A stretch of 64,000 nucleotides of DNA from Aphelenchoides besseyi (taxonomy: Eukaryota > Nematoda > Chromadorea > Rhabditida > Aphelenchoididae), in the NCBI GenBank assembly GCA_024699855.1, contig JAMPIQ010000003.1, positions 7,502,001 to 7,566,000 on the forward strand, written 5' to 3'. Positions 39,332 through 51,500 of the stretch are shown here, piece after piece (position 1 is the first letter of the stretch; each line of letters begins with the position of its first letter). Both the position numbers and the translations under genes were made by a program. Below the pieces are notes generated by a model that worked only from the letters and a program-made list of their open reading frames with translations, did no database searches and was not told where the DNA came from.

Positions 39332-42300
39332 TTAAGAGTTGATGGTTTGAATGGTTCTATAGAGACGGAAAAGTACTTGCATATGAACGGGAAGACAGGA
39401 GTGGCGTGAACCGTTTGCAACATCCACGTTCAACCACGAAAGTGCGTTGTGCATCTTCATGACATGTCTAAAAATATCGAGGATAAACCGAACAAACTCA
39501 TAGAACTTACTTCAAAAGCGAATCGGTTGCTGATTCGTCCAACGGATGATAAGTTTCTTCACCGCTTTTCCCGCCAATTTGAAGTTCTTCGTGTACATTC
39601 GACGAGTTGATGTGCAAGGCGTTTTTCAAATGAACCGGCAAATGACGTTTTGCATTCGGACACGTGTTCCAAAACCAACTGGGCAGTTCACTTGCTCCCG
39701 CTGTTGAAACAACGTAACCGACAGCCATCGGTTGATGATCGATTGGAACATCTAAAGAGAAATGAATTCTTGTTAAGCAAATTCAAACTAACCAGTCGGT
39801 AAACCGTCATTAAGTTCTGTAGCATCAACAAGATCTCGAAACTCGTCATTGCCAAAAGTGTCGTCCATACAAATATCGTTGAATAGAAGATTGTCTTCTT
39901 CAGCTGCGTTTTGATTGTGTTGTAACGGATCAGTAGAGATATCGGGCGAAACGGGAAATGCAATAATATGCGTGATTGACGAATCAATTGATGACAATGA
40001 ACGTAACGGTACTTTCGATTTCGACACAGCAGCATCCATTGCAGCGGCTGATGAAATGAAAAGTCGAAGATTTGGTTCTGCTTCCATTGACAGCAAACAA
40101 GCCGAAAGAACAATTGGAAGTTCCTGTGTACTACAAGTGGCGGCACACGCGCGACAATTCGAAGCCGATGAGAAGCTTGCCGAGAGTCCGGCAGATACGA
40201 GACCTTGTTCTCCACGATCTCGCGCTCGAAATGTCGAATTGAAGGCTCGAAGACTTGGTTTTGATAAGATTTGTGACCAAGCTAGAAAGAGAACTTAACT
40301 TGTGTTAGTTATATAAACAGCTTACCTTTGAATTCGCCGTGACCAATCTTACCAACTCGACTGATAACCAAACGCCAATTCCGTGTTTCCATGATCATAA
40401 CACTTTGTATCCACTGCCATAAACGTTGAATACCGTCATTGATTTGACTGCGATTTTTGTAACGTTGTGGAGGACCATTTGGATCGATGGGATTGACGTG
40501 CAAATTAATAAGCACGTTATCCGCAAGATGTCCATTTTGATCGGTGACTGCCGCACACAAGAAGTCGTCTTCGGTTAGACAGTAGGAGACGAATAAAACT
40601 CGTTCATTCGAATTAAGTAAACGGATCTTCTGATTGGGTCCTTCGACGCCAATCACTTCCATTGGTGCCAAAACGAATGGAGCGGTTGGAACGCGGAAAT
40701 AGAGCGGCTGTTGAGCTCCGCGTAAATTTCGCAGTTCGTCCAACGTGTCGGTCATCGATGAAGCGGGACCAAAACGTGTCATACTGGGTGCAAGAGCTTT
40801 ACGAACATGTTCGGGAAGTAGCAGACGTGTTTGTGAGTAAACCGAAAAGGCAATTCGTCGTAAACAATCGTGAGCCGATGCTTTCTCCTGATACGCAGTT
40901 TCCGTCGCTTCCAATAACTGACGATCTTCACGCAATGGGTCTGATGCAAATGCCGTATAATCGTACAAAGTTTGCAGATTAATAAGCTCAAGTTGAATCT
41001 GTGGTCGACGATCATGTCGAGTCATGCTCAAAAAACTGTTGAACATTTTTGTCAGAATTATGTTCGCATGTCGAGCAGCCCGATGATTGAAGGCCTCAGA
41101 ACCAAACGTAAATGGATTAACCAAGTAGATTACAATCACATGAGGCAACGCCAACGCGTGATCTTCACTTAGCATTTCATCCACTGCTTTTTCCACGGCT
41201 TCAGGCGACAGTTGAATGGGTTGAGTTGGAGCAGGAGCTGATTGAACGGACGGTGGACGTTGATCGATTTGTTGCGGAGTTCCGATTGCGGCTTCGGGTG
41301 TACGTAGTGGTTCAATTAACGTACCGTCATGTGCATGAACAGCTGGCGAACATGACGAGTTTTGTACATTACCAACAAACAACGATGAGCCCATCGATGA
41401 TGCTTGTGCCGATGCCGGTCCTCCACTTGTCGACGATAGAACCGACGATGGCGAAGCGTGAGCTCCGATTCCGGTTGACGCTGGAGCACGTATTCCTTGA
41501 GGCGGTGGCATGTTCGTATCGTCGGAACTGCTGGCGAGAGTAGTGAACGACGGTTGTAAGCTATCACGATAAAGAGTCTCGTAATAAGCCCGACGTTCGA
41601 AAATCTGATCACGCATTGTTATCGTTGATTGAAGTTCGTGAAGCACGGCATCACAATACGCTGATACACGCATTCCAAGTCGACGTTCTTCTTCTCCTTG
41701 TTTGTTCAACGATTCTTGACCGGTTGTCTGTGTTCGCATACTCACACGAACGATTCCGTTACGCGGAGCATCACGAGTTGCCAATTTAACATGTCGTCCA
41801 AATCGACACTTTTCGTAGACAGTCGACAGTTCTTCCAAAAAGATTTTACATTTTTCGACAATAACCGTCGAGTCGGGAACGACAGCGATCTGAAATCGAT
41901 AAAACATCTCAACTAAAGTAGCTTGTAATAACATACATAAAGTACATCTTTTGCTTGATCGTATGGTCCCATAGTCAGCTTTTCCCACATGTGTACGAGT
42001 TGAGGATTCGTGGCAATTGGATCGCGATCAGCGCTAACCAGAATTTGCGGAATTTGTTCTGGACGATAAGAATCGTCATCCTAAAAGCAAATTAATTGGA
42101 TTCGAATACACGTTTTTAAGTTCTCACTTGTGATGATTTGACCGCTTTTTTGTGAATTGAACGCAAAGTAAGTGGTCCTTCGACAATCGATGTTTGACTG
42201 GTGGTATCGATTCCACGCACTTCTTTCATAGCATGTTCCAAAACGCCTTGCACTTCGCGCACCACCGCCAAATACTCTTGATCTTTCGGTTCACGTATTC

Positions 42301-45300
42301 CATTAGCCAATTGATATCCCCATGAATGCAACAACTCTATTCTTTTAGTAGGCATTCGACCGGTAGATGACTCCACCGATGCACCCAAAGCTGCTGACAC
42401 TTCTTGACAGTCCATTCGAGAAACAACGTAATCAGTTTTGACGTTTGTAGATGGTAGTGTAGGTTTGCCTGTCAGATCCGGATGCAATAGTGGACGTTCC
42501 AATGAATCGGGAATGTCACCCAAGTAATAGGCCTGATAAAAAGCATTGGCCCAATTGCGTGAAATGCTTAGCGATCGCAAACAATCCGCCAAATCGGTAA
42601 TAATGTTCTTCTGATTTTTCTGTTTTCCTTGTTCGTTGCTTTTTTTAACCAAACTGCTGAATCCTGAAGCTTCACGAATATCCTCGAAGAACAATCCCGT
42701 AGATCCACACAAATAGCGATGTCGAACGGCTGAAAACCCGCACGAACATCCGATTGTTGTTCCACGAACCGATGCCATGAGTCCATTCCAATAGTCCGGA
42801 CGATAATTTGGATCTTGTTGTTGACGTTGTTGTATGATATTGATCTCCTCTAAGCCACTTGCTGAGACGTTTATGTAGAGACCCAGTTCGGATGATCGAA
42901 TGTTCACGTTACAAGAACAAATGGGACACGCATCAAACACCGTATCGTAAAACAAATCAACAACCGTATCCTAAAAAACAGAATCTTTAATGAAGCAACA
43001 TAAAGCAATTTGTAGGTTTTTCATCAAAATCTACGCCATTCAATCGGCGTGCTTTTACGTTTAAAATCCAAAATTTATGTTGAAGAAGCTCAAAACTAAA
43101 GACCAATCTTTGTTGTCATTAGTTAGTTGTTCTTCGTTTACAAATCTTCTACTCACTTGCATAAGAACCGCAATGTTACGCGATTTAGCGGTTTGGAATA
43201 TCGAGAGAACTTCGTCGATTTTCGTTTGTTCTGCATCACTGCGATGTCCAACAAGTGAGTTCTCAACAGAAAACACGTTTCTTGTATCAACAGGCACAGA
43301 CGGCGGCATTGAGGGAGTTCGTTGAGCAGCGAAATTTGCACCAACTGATCCAACGGGATTTTGAACGGTTGCTGGAGAACCGAAAGGCGATGGTGCCGTC
43401 ATCATATTCGTTGTTGACCCGGGCCTTTGCATTAGAGCACCACTGTTTGATGCCGGAGCTACGGAACCGGGACGTTGAACATTCGGTAGTTGTGTTTGAT
43501 CCATTGAATTCATTTGATGTTGTGAAAAAACCGGTTGATTTGAGCCTATCGATGATGCGGGGGATGGAGCAAATTGTCCATAACGAACGGGTTGTTGTGG
43601 AGGAGTTGGAACAGCACCCATCGGTGATCCATGGCCGCCCATTCGTTGTTGATGTAACATCATTTGTTGCATGTGAAGCTGTTGTTGTTGTTGCGGACTC
43701 ATGAATGGTGGACGGAACGGTTGTGGATAGTTCTGATTTGAACCGTGATGCATCATTTGTGGATAATTTGGAGATACACCCGCATTTTGCATCATCATTT
43801 GTTGTTGTTGAGATCCATAAGACGGAACAACTTGATTGCGATTCATTGGCATTACTTGTCCAGGAATGTAAGGTCCATTAACGCCCTGCATCATCATTTG
43901 TTGTTGTGCTTGATTGTACTGAGGATGCATATAAGGCTGAAATAACAATTCGATTTTGCTCTTTCTTTCCATTTTCTTACGTTATAATTTGGTCTTTGTT
44001 GTCCGTGCATCATCATTGGATTTTGTTGCATATGTGGAGGGTAGCCAGATGTCATTCCGTCCGCGCTAAACTGACGAATCATTGCGGGATGTGGAACCGG
44101 CATTTGCTGTTTGTTCATTGCGTCGGCCATTCGTTGTTGTCTTTCCATTTCACGTTTCTTCTTCTCAACGTAGATTTTGTTGAGTCGAGCAGCCGCAGCA
44201 CAACCGTACGCGAAAATTGGCTTTCGCTTTTGATTCAAATCTAACGCATCTTCGACTAGACGCTCCAATGGATCGCGAAGAATGTCGTTTTTCTCTGCAA
44301 CTTTAATTGATTTCGATTGTACTCGCTTGTCTTACTTGAAACGTTGTAACTATTCAAACCGAAGTGCCGTCGTTCCTGTTCGGCCATTCGTCGTTGCTTT
44401 TCGAGATAACGCAAATAATCCGGTGGTTGTAAGATATGAGTACGTTGAGCTCGACGTTTAAGTGCTTGTTTCAGATTTTGTCGACGAACTGCCGGTTCTT
44501 TCTTTAGATGTTTCAGCCAACGAAGCTTTCGTTTCGGTTCCACATCGGCATCCAGCAAGTCGCCAACGTAACGTTCACTAACCAGCGGCGGTGTTTCTTT
44601 GAGCTTTGGAAAGTAAACCGGAGAAATCGATCGACTTCGACTCGGAAATAAAACTTCCTAAAAGCGAGTCGATCAAAGTATACATACGAGTGAACATACC
44701 GTCGCCAAATCGTCCATACTCAAAAATCCACTGCTCACAAAATCCTTGTTTGAACGCTCGGAATTCTCGTCGTCGTCCTCAATTCGCTCTTCATTATCAC
44801 TACCTCGATCCACGCTGCTCGTTTCATCTTCTTCATGCAATTCGCTATTTTCAATTCCATTAGCCGCAGAGATCAAACGTCGTCGTTTTGACGTCGTGGG
44901 TTCGTCGGAATTCGCGTGTTGCTGTCCAGCAGCTGACGAAGTCGCTAAAGCATTTTGCGGAGAAAACTGTTGCATAGGCGTTGGAGGAGTTGGATAGATT
45001 ATGTTCAAAGAATCGTGAGCTGTACTTGTTGGGACAGAATTCTGAAAAATTCAAAATTTCAAATGATCATTTGTACTTTGCTTACCGTATTCCAGCCAGA
45101 TGAATGAAGAAGAAGATTGTTTCCAATTGGAACGAGTTGTTGTGCTGCAACGTTTGCTTTTTCGACGGCATGTTGTCCGGCTAACGGTTGGGTTTGTTGC
45201 GACATCAAGCTTTCTGCCTGTTCATTACTTGCTGGTGGCGATAAAATGCTATGAACCGTATTTTCGAGCGATTGAGCCGACGTAAACATTTGTTGGGTTT

Positions 45301-48300
45301 CGTGAGAATGTTGATGAGAAGCAGAGTTGGACGAGAGCGATGAGTTCAAGTTGGTAATTGGAGTTTTTGGATCCTCGACATCAGCCAAATCCTCTTGCAT
45401 CGCTTGTCGTAGAGTTGAGTACTCGTTGAGTTCGTGTTTTCGATTTGACGTTTCAATTGGCGTTTTATTCTTTGCATGTTGAGATTTTCCGGTTTTGTTC
45501 AAAAAACGATATTGATGTCCAACCGTTGAATCAAGGAAACGATCAATTCGATGCAACGGAGCATGTTTGTCCATTGCGATCTCGTTTGACGAGCACTCAC
45601 TGACCATTAGATCATTGTCGGACCAAGACAGATATAAATTTGGAGCCGATAGACACGATTGACGATTCAGAAAACTATCACCGCGATTCACAAGATGCGC
45701 AGTCTGTCGTCTATTCGGAAATCCTTCAAAGTCCATTGGTTCGTTTAACCGTTCGGGAATCGATTTGCCAACAATACTTCTCGTTGATTGTAGCGGGTGA
45801 ACATCTTCGCTCAAACTTCGGCTGTTGGGAGACTGCTCTCCCGAAGGTCGACGACTATCTTGTTTCTTTGCTTCGTAATCTTTCAAATAGCTCCGCTGAT
45901 TTTTAGACATTTCCATCTCAATTCTCTGCTGTAGATCTTTTTCTCGTTTCGACTGATCACGTCGATAACACGGCCGCCAACGAGCGTATGTTGTTTGAGC
46001 TAACCGAGAAAACCACACATCCTCTTCGTCGCGACGAGCTTTGGCACTTTTTGACGGCATCGCACAATCATCGATCTCATCGAGTGCCTTGCGAAGTGCA
46101 GAACGGGTAGAATTCGACGTTTGATTTGAACGAACTGTCGTATTGGCCGTTCGATGGCTTCCAGCAGAAGTTGTAGCAGAAGATTCTTTGACCGGTGGAC
46201 CAATTGGTTTGTCTCTCCGTTCGGAAACATGGTACGCACAACTTTTCTGAGGTGTATCACGTCTCCTTGGATCAAAGGCAAAATTTGCAGAATCGTGATA
46301 TAAAGAAGTGTTGCCACTAAACATTTGTAATCAAATTGACAAAAATGAACTCACCTTTCGTCTTCGGATAAATCGGGGGTAATAGAAGTGACGGGAGTAA
46401 ATTGTTCGAAATCAGAATTTGTATTGGCAGTCACATCAGGATCAAATTTTTCGTGTAGTTCATCGAACTGAGCTCTCATTATTCTCCGGAAGTCCGGTTC
46501 ATTGGCGCCCATGAAGTTGAGACTGTTGCTTGTTATCGAATTTCTTTTGCCGATCACCCGAGAGAAAATAGGAACTCGACGGTGTTGGTTGTGTTCACGT
46601 TCTTCGTTTTCTTCCATTTTCTTCAGATACTCCAATTCTTTTTGCAATGTTTCTATTGGAACTGAGGGGTTTGTTTTTTGCGGTTGATGAGGAGAGTGAA
46701 GGGTCTCGGAATGTCGATCGGAGAAGTTGGCACGATGAAAAACGTATTTTGGGTCGGTTGAGACAACTGGGACGGCTGAATAAGAATATAATTGAAAATT
46801 GAATGAAAACTAATCACTCACAAGCTCGCGAACCTGAAGGTGAGCAGTTTTTGCAATAGCACATTTCGCGTCTTTGGTAATCGAAATAATTCCATTGACG
46901 AAGATCATCAGGAAGAGCCGAACTGGTCGATGGCATGTTCAAGTGAAGTCCCGTCTCACTTCTGCCGCGTTGAATTGGCGGCGGCCCGAAGGCGTTCGAA
47001 TGGACGTTCGGATTCTCTGTTTCTCCGGAATTGAGACCAATCGATGGATTTGTTGTTGGCGCCATTGGGAGAGACAGAGATGGCGCTGTGATACACGCAT
47101 CTTCAAAACTTCGACGGCCAATTCGAACACCAACATAAGATTTGCGTGAATGTCGCAGAGCGTCCGGTACTAAACATTCAGAGATAAAACGCTACAAATT
47201 TGAATACAAACCAAAAGTTTCACGTTTCCGTGTTATTGACGTCATTTGTTTTTGCTTCTCCAACAAACCCAACTGCGAAGTCTCAGAGAAGCCGACAAGT
47301 GAATCGTGTAGATCCGGCTCGTTGTTGTTGACCTGATTGGATCGTTCTTGTTTCGAAGATTCTCGTAGATCGGAAGCAACAATTCCGACATAACATGACG
47401 GGTAAAACATCTTGATTCCGTCAACTTCGACCAACACAAATTTGGGAATCGTATTCTTCTTTTTCTTTGTGGCCGTGGGACCATTAGAGTTTTCATCGTC
47501 GATTCGTCGTTTCGATCGACTGATGTTCTCACGTTCCTCCGTCTCTTCATCGTCCGATTGGATGTTCGTTGGCAATGTGATCACGCGACGCCACTCATCC
47601 CACGACTGTTGTATTGCTTGTTGAACTTCTTCGGGAGTTTGTTGTCCAAGACCCGCATCCAACAATGAGAATCCGCTGGAGTTGACCGAGGAATTGGATA
47701 CATTCGAACCGTTGAGATTTTGAAGTTGACGAAGCGGTTGATTTGGCAACAAAACGGCTTTCAACGACCATGGACCAAGAATCACGGTTTGTTTTTCGGT
47801 TGAGCGCAAATGCTTAGCAGAAAGACGAAGAATCGGTTGTTGTAGTTGACTTTTAATCATCGTACAAACGTGATTTTCACCCAAAACCATGAACTCATAT
47901 CGAACACCCATAATATAAGCAGGTAAGGGGCAATCTTGAGCAACAGCCGATTCATCTAACGGACGTGTGAACCAACGACCAAACCGAACGAATCCACGTT
48001 TGAGCATATTACGTTCCATTTGGTTATGAAGTGCTTTAAAGTAGAGGGTTCGAGTCTCATACTTGATTGAATCATAAGCCAAATCTTGATCCAATTCATC
48101 AGGTACTAAACAACAAAGGTGCAAAATGTAAATCAGAAAAAAAACTAACCAATAAGCCCGCTATCCAAGAGTTTCTTGATGATCTCAGGCTCATCGTTAC
48201 TGTACCAAAAAATCCACAACTCTTTTGCCGTATTAACACTAAGCTGAATAGTAGCAATCGAACTGCTTGTGCTGGCAGTTTCAAGATGCGGTCGACGACG

Positions 48301-48533
48301 CCAAGTGCACAAGACGTTTGTCTTGACACATTGAGCAAACGCCGATAGAATCGGGTCTTTGTCGATTCCTTGATCGTAAACGTAGTTCTCGACTGTGGTT
48401 AAACGGCGCCATTTTAGACCACTGAGCTCTGTCTAAACTCTCCGAAACGTGAAAATAAAGAACAAAAATGACTTACGAGTGCGGAAACGTTCGTAAAACA
48501 ATCTTCCAGACTACCCGAAGGCGCGTAGCTCAT
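39332..48533 (-). CDS. let-19: Mediator complex subunit 13 (MED13/LET-19)
   Basis: Links the CDK8 kinase module to core Mediator. The N-terminus MSYAPSGSLEDCFTNVSAL is followed by TELSGLKWRRL, KELWIFWYSNDEP and KALHNQMERNMLKRGFVRFG, the conserved MED13 N-domain. The middle is low-complexity, with a Gln/Met/Pro-rich stretch at about 43.5-44.1 kb. The MID/PIWI-like part includes FDACPICSCNVNIRSSELGL, GTTIGCSCGFSAVRHRYLCG, LPHVIVIYLVNPFTFGSEAF, NERVLFVSYCLTEDDFLCAA and WRLVISRVGKIGHGEFK. The C-terminus contains GYVVSTAGASELPSWFW, and a last short exon (about 39332-39453, after TTTTTAG) gives NALSWLNVDVANGSRHSCLP and VHMQVLFRLYRTIQTINS. That exon is supported by the MED13 C-terminal pattern. The exons total roughly 2,800 codons; internal boundaries in the low-complexity part are approximate. 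Confidence 0.92.
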
Positions 48534-51500
48534 TACTGTGTTAGGAGGTCTCGACTGTCCATTAGGAGAATCAGAGGAGCAGATGAGTTGACTTCTCGAA
48601 TTCGTTTCTCGTTCTCGCACGTTCTAAAGTGTTCGATTGAACGGGAATAAACGAGTAAAAATCTCGCGAAACACCACGGTAAAAGTTCGTAGTCAATGAA
48701 AATGCTGAGACGCGCGTTGATGAACACAAAACGGCGTGCGCTAAAAGTTTTTGTCAGCGACACAAAAACCCGCGCCCAGCGGTCGTCTAATACGAGAGAA
48801 AACAACGCAGAATTCCTGCATCGCCCATCTCTTGTCGTCGTTTGCCGCCGGTACTCGTCCATCTTTTTTTCGTTTCAAAAAGTCCCGCAAACGGTGCGAA
48901 AGATCACGAAAGCAACGATCAGCAGCCACAACAAGAGCGTGAGCAATGGAACGAGAAGCGTCAAATACACGCAAAACGAATGGCGGCGACGCACACGATA
49001 CAAACAAATTTTGTTTTTTATTTCCGTTTGGCCAGAAACGTTGAAGAATTGGCTAATCAAGATGATCATGTGGTGAGACGGAAATTCGAAAACCATTGTA
49101 CAAAAAAATTCGAAAAGTCGCCAATTAAATGCACGGAAACGAAACACTTTTCGATGGAATGACGAAAAGAGTTCTAATCAACGTTGCGAAGATGCAATGC
49201 GATGCACTCAAACGCCTTTTGTCGATCGGAACACGAAGCCGCAAAAAGTCACAGACATTTTAAAATCGGCCTTTTGGCTGGGACACCCTGTAAATTGCAA
49301 TCACACGCGAAAGTACGTTTAGTGCGTGAACACGTTTTATAGCAAATTTGGAGAACTGAATTCCAGAAAGCAAAAGCAACACACAAAACGTGATTCACGA
49401 ACCACAAAACGCCCACATTTCGATTCGTCGTCCAAATCGCGGGAATCGAATTCGACTTTTTGGACGCAACCCGTGAAAAGTCCAGAGCCACCAACCAAAA
49501 ATGAACAAACTCGGACTTCGACGTCACACTTTTTGATTCGTCGAAAATCAACGAGACAAACGCGCATTTGACGGTCATTACGCGTTCAAAAAGTGGGAAT
49601 CTACTTTCGAAGTAGCAATCTTTTTCGCACCGAAATCTGAACCGAAAACGACATAAAATTCTCGTAAGAATCGGAAATTAAACGCGAAACTGAACATGAA
49701 AACCGAAAGCGCGAAGCCGAAGCGATCGCTAAAACAAAACGCAACAACAAGCGCAAGGAAGAAAGAGCCAATAGAGACAGGAGGACAAAGACGACGCCAT
49801 TCGTACGACTCGCCGAAAATTGACCACAACCGCGAGTTCTGTCGGATCGAAAAATCGCGTCGTCCCGCTTTCTTCCACTGCGCGTCGCGAGAAGGTTAAA
49901 AAGCGTGAACGCGAAAGAGTGCGAATTTTTTGGAAAATTAATCGAAAAACATCGTCCGTCGCAGATTATACGCCAACCCACGACTGTAACCGAAAAGACC
50001 ATTTGTCAGTACACCGCATCGTTTCCACAACCCACGAATATGTTCGGTTTCACGGTTTTTCGTCGGCACGTTTGAAATCCGAGCCGAGAACGCAGTTAAA
50101 TACCAGTAAATAAAAAGAACAAAAAAGTGCCATCATACCGTTAGCTGGAAAGCGTAACAACAATTGTACCTTGTTTGTAGCTGGAGCTACAAACTTTGAA
50201 AGACAATTTGAAGTCACTTCAAACGACTAGAACTCTGAACGAAGAATCCAATCAGAACTTTAAAATCAAATATTTGAATGAAAACACACTCAAAATTGGT
50301 CGGACAAATGGCGCGACGGTGAAAAAGCGAAATTCGTGGCCGATTGGGCAAAAGGCGGCAAAGTGAGCGAGTGATGTTGTGGCTGAAGCCTCGTGCGACT
50401 TTCGTCCAGACTCTCGGTCGACCTCGTCGTGTGCCGTTGGCGAGGAAAAAGAAACACACCGAGTGGTGTTCGGGAGTTTTGCCAGTAAACGAAGCTCCTT
50501 GTTCCTTAGCTTGCTGTCCATTTGGTCGCTTATTTGAACCAGTCGGTTGGTCTCAAATGAAAGCGCCTTCAGGCATGTGAACTTGTCTTTTTGACACCAC
50601 AATGCGGAAATAATAACTCGACCTAGACACTCGCTTTTGTCTTCACAGCAATTTAGGCGAATAGCTCGAACTTTATTTCAACGGCTTTCCAAACAGAAAG
50701 ATTACCGGAAGAGTACGTTTTACAATAAGAACTTTAAGGACACTCATCCGTAAACAAATAGGCAGATATGCAAAGCACGTGCGAATTCCCGTCCAAAACA
50801 GAGATTGTCTCTGATTATAATCTTACTGGAAAGTGCAGTCTCGAAATACCACTCAATTAAACGGCAATCGAGTATTAACACGCATGTCGAAACGCACGTT
50901 TGCGAACAAAAAACGCAACAACCAAACACTTTCGTTCATCGGCACGTTGCGAATTTGGTGGAAAACGCGGAAAAAGGTTTCGCCCGTTGGTTGTGAGGTA
51001 TTTTTGCGGATGAACGGGAAGAACACGAGCGAATCGGACGCCGGTGCACGAGAACGAAGAAGCGAGACGGACTCCAAACCAATCGCTGGAGAAACATGAC
51101 CGGAGGCAAAAGAACAAAAAGATCGTTCTGCCCAAACTATAGATCGACAAAAATTACGATGTTTGACGACACGTTTTCAGTCGCAAAAGAGCGAGTGCAA
51201 AAGGCAATTAGCTTGCAATTGCACAAAAAAACTTTTAGTCGTCAATGGAAATTCGAAACCTTGAACTAACTATGTACTAACTCACATGGTATGTTCACAA
51301 CATTATTTTTGTACTTGAAATCACCTGCTAACCTAATCGACTTGATAACTTCATAAGCCAACATTCGAATAGTTCAGCTGTTAGAGTGTTTGGAAGATTG
51401 TTCACGATTATTGCTCACCAAAGACACGAACCTCAAAAGAACACGAGAACTCAACGTGCGTTTGACATAAAAAACACAAACTATCGAGTTCTGTCAATGT

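Noticed and set aside
48045..48065. GGTTCGAGTC resembling a tRNA B-box
   Set aside because: It lies within conserved MED13 coding sequence and lacks the rest of a tRNA.
49270..49300. GGGACACCCTGT motif resembling a transposon end
   Set aside because: No matching inverted partner or target duplication was found nearby.
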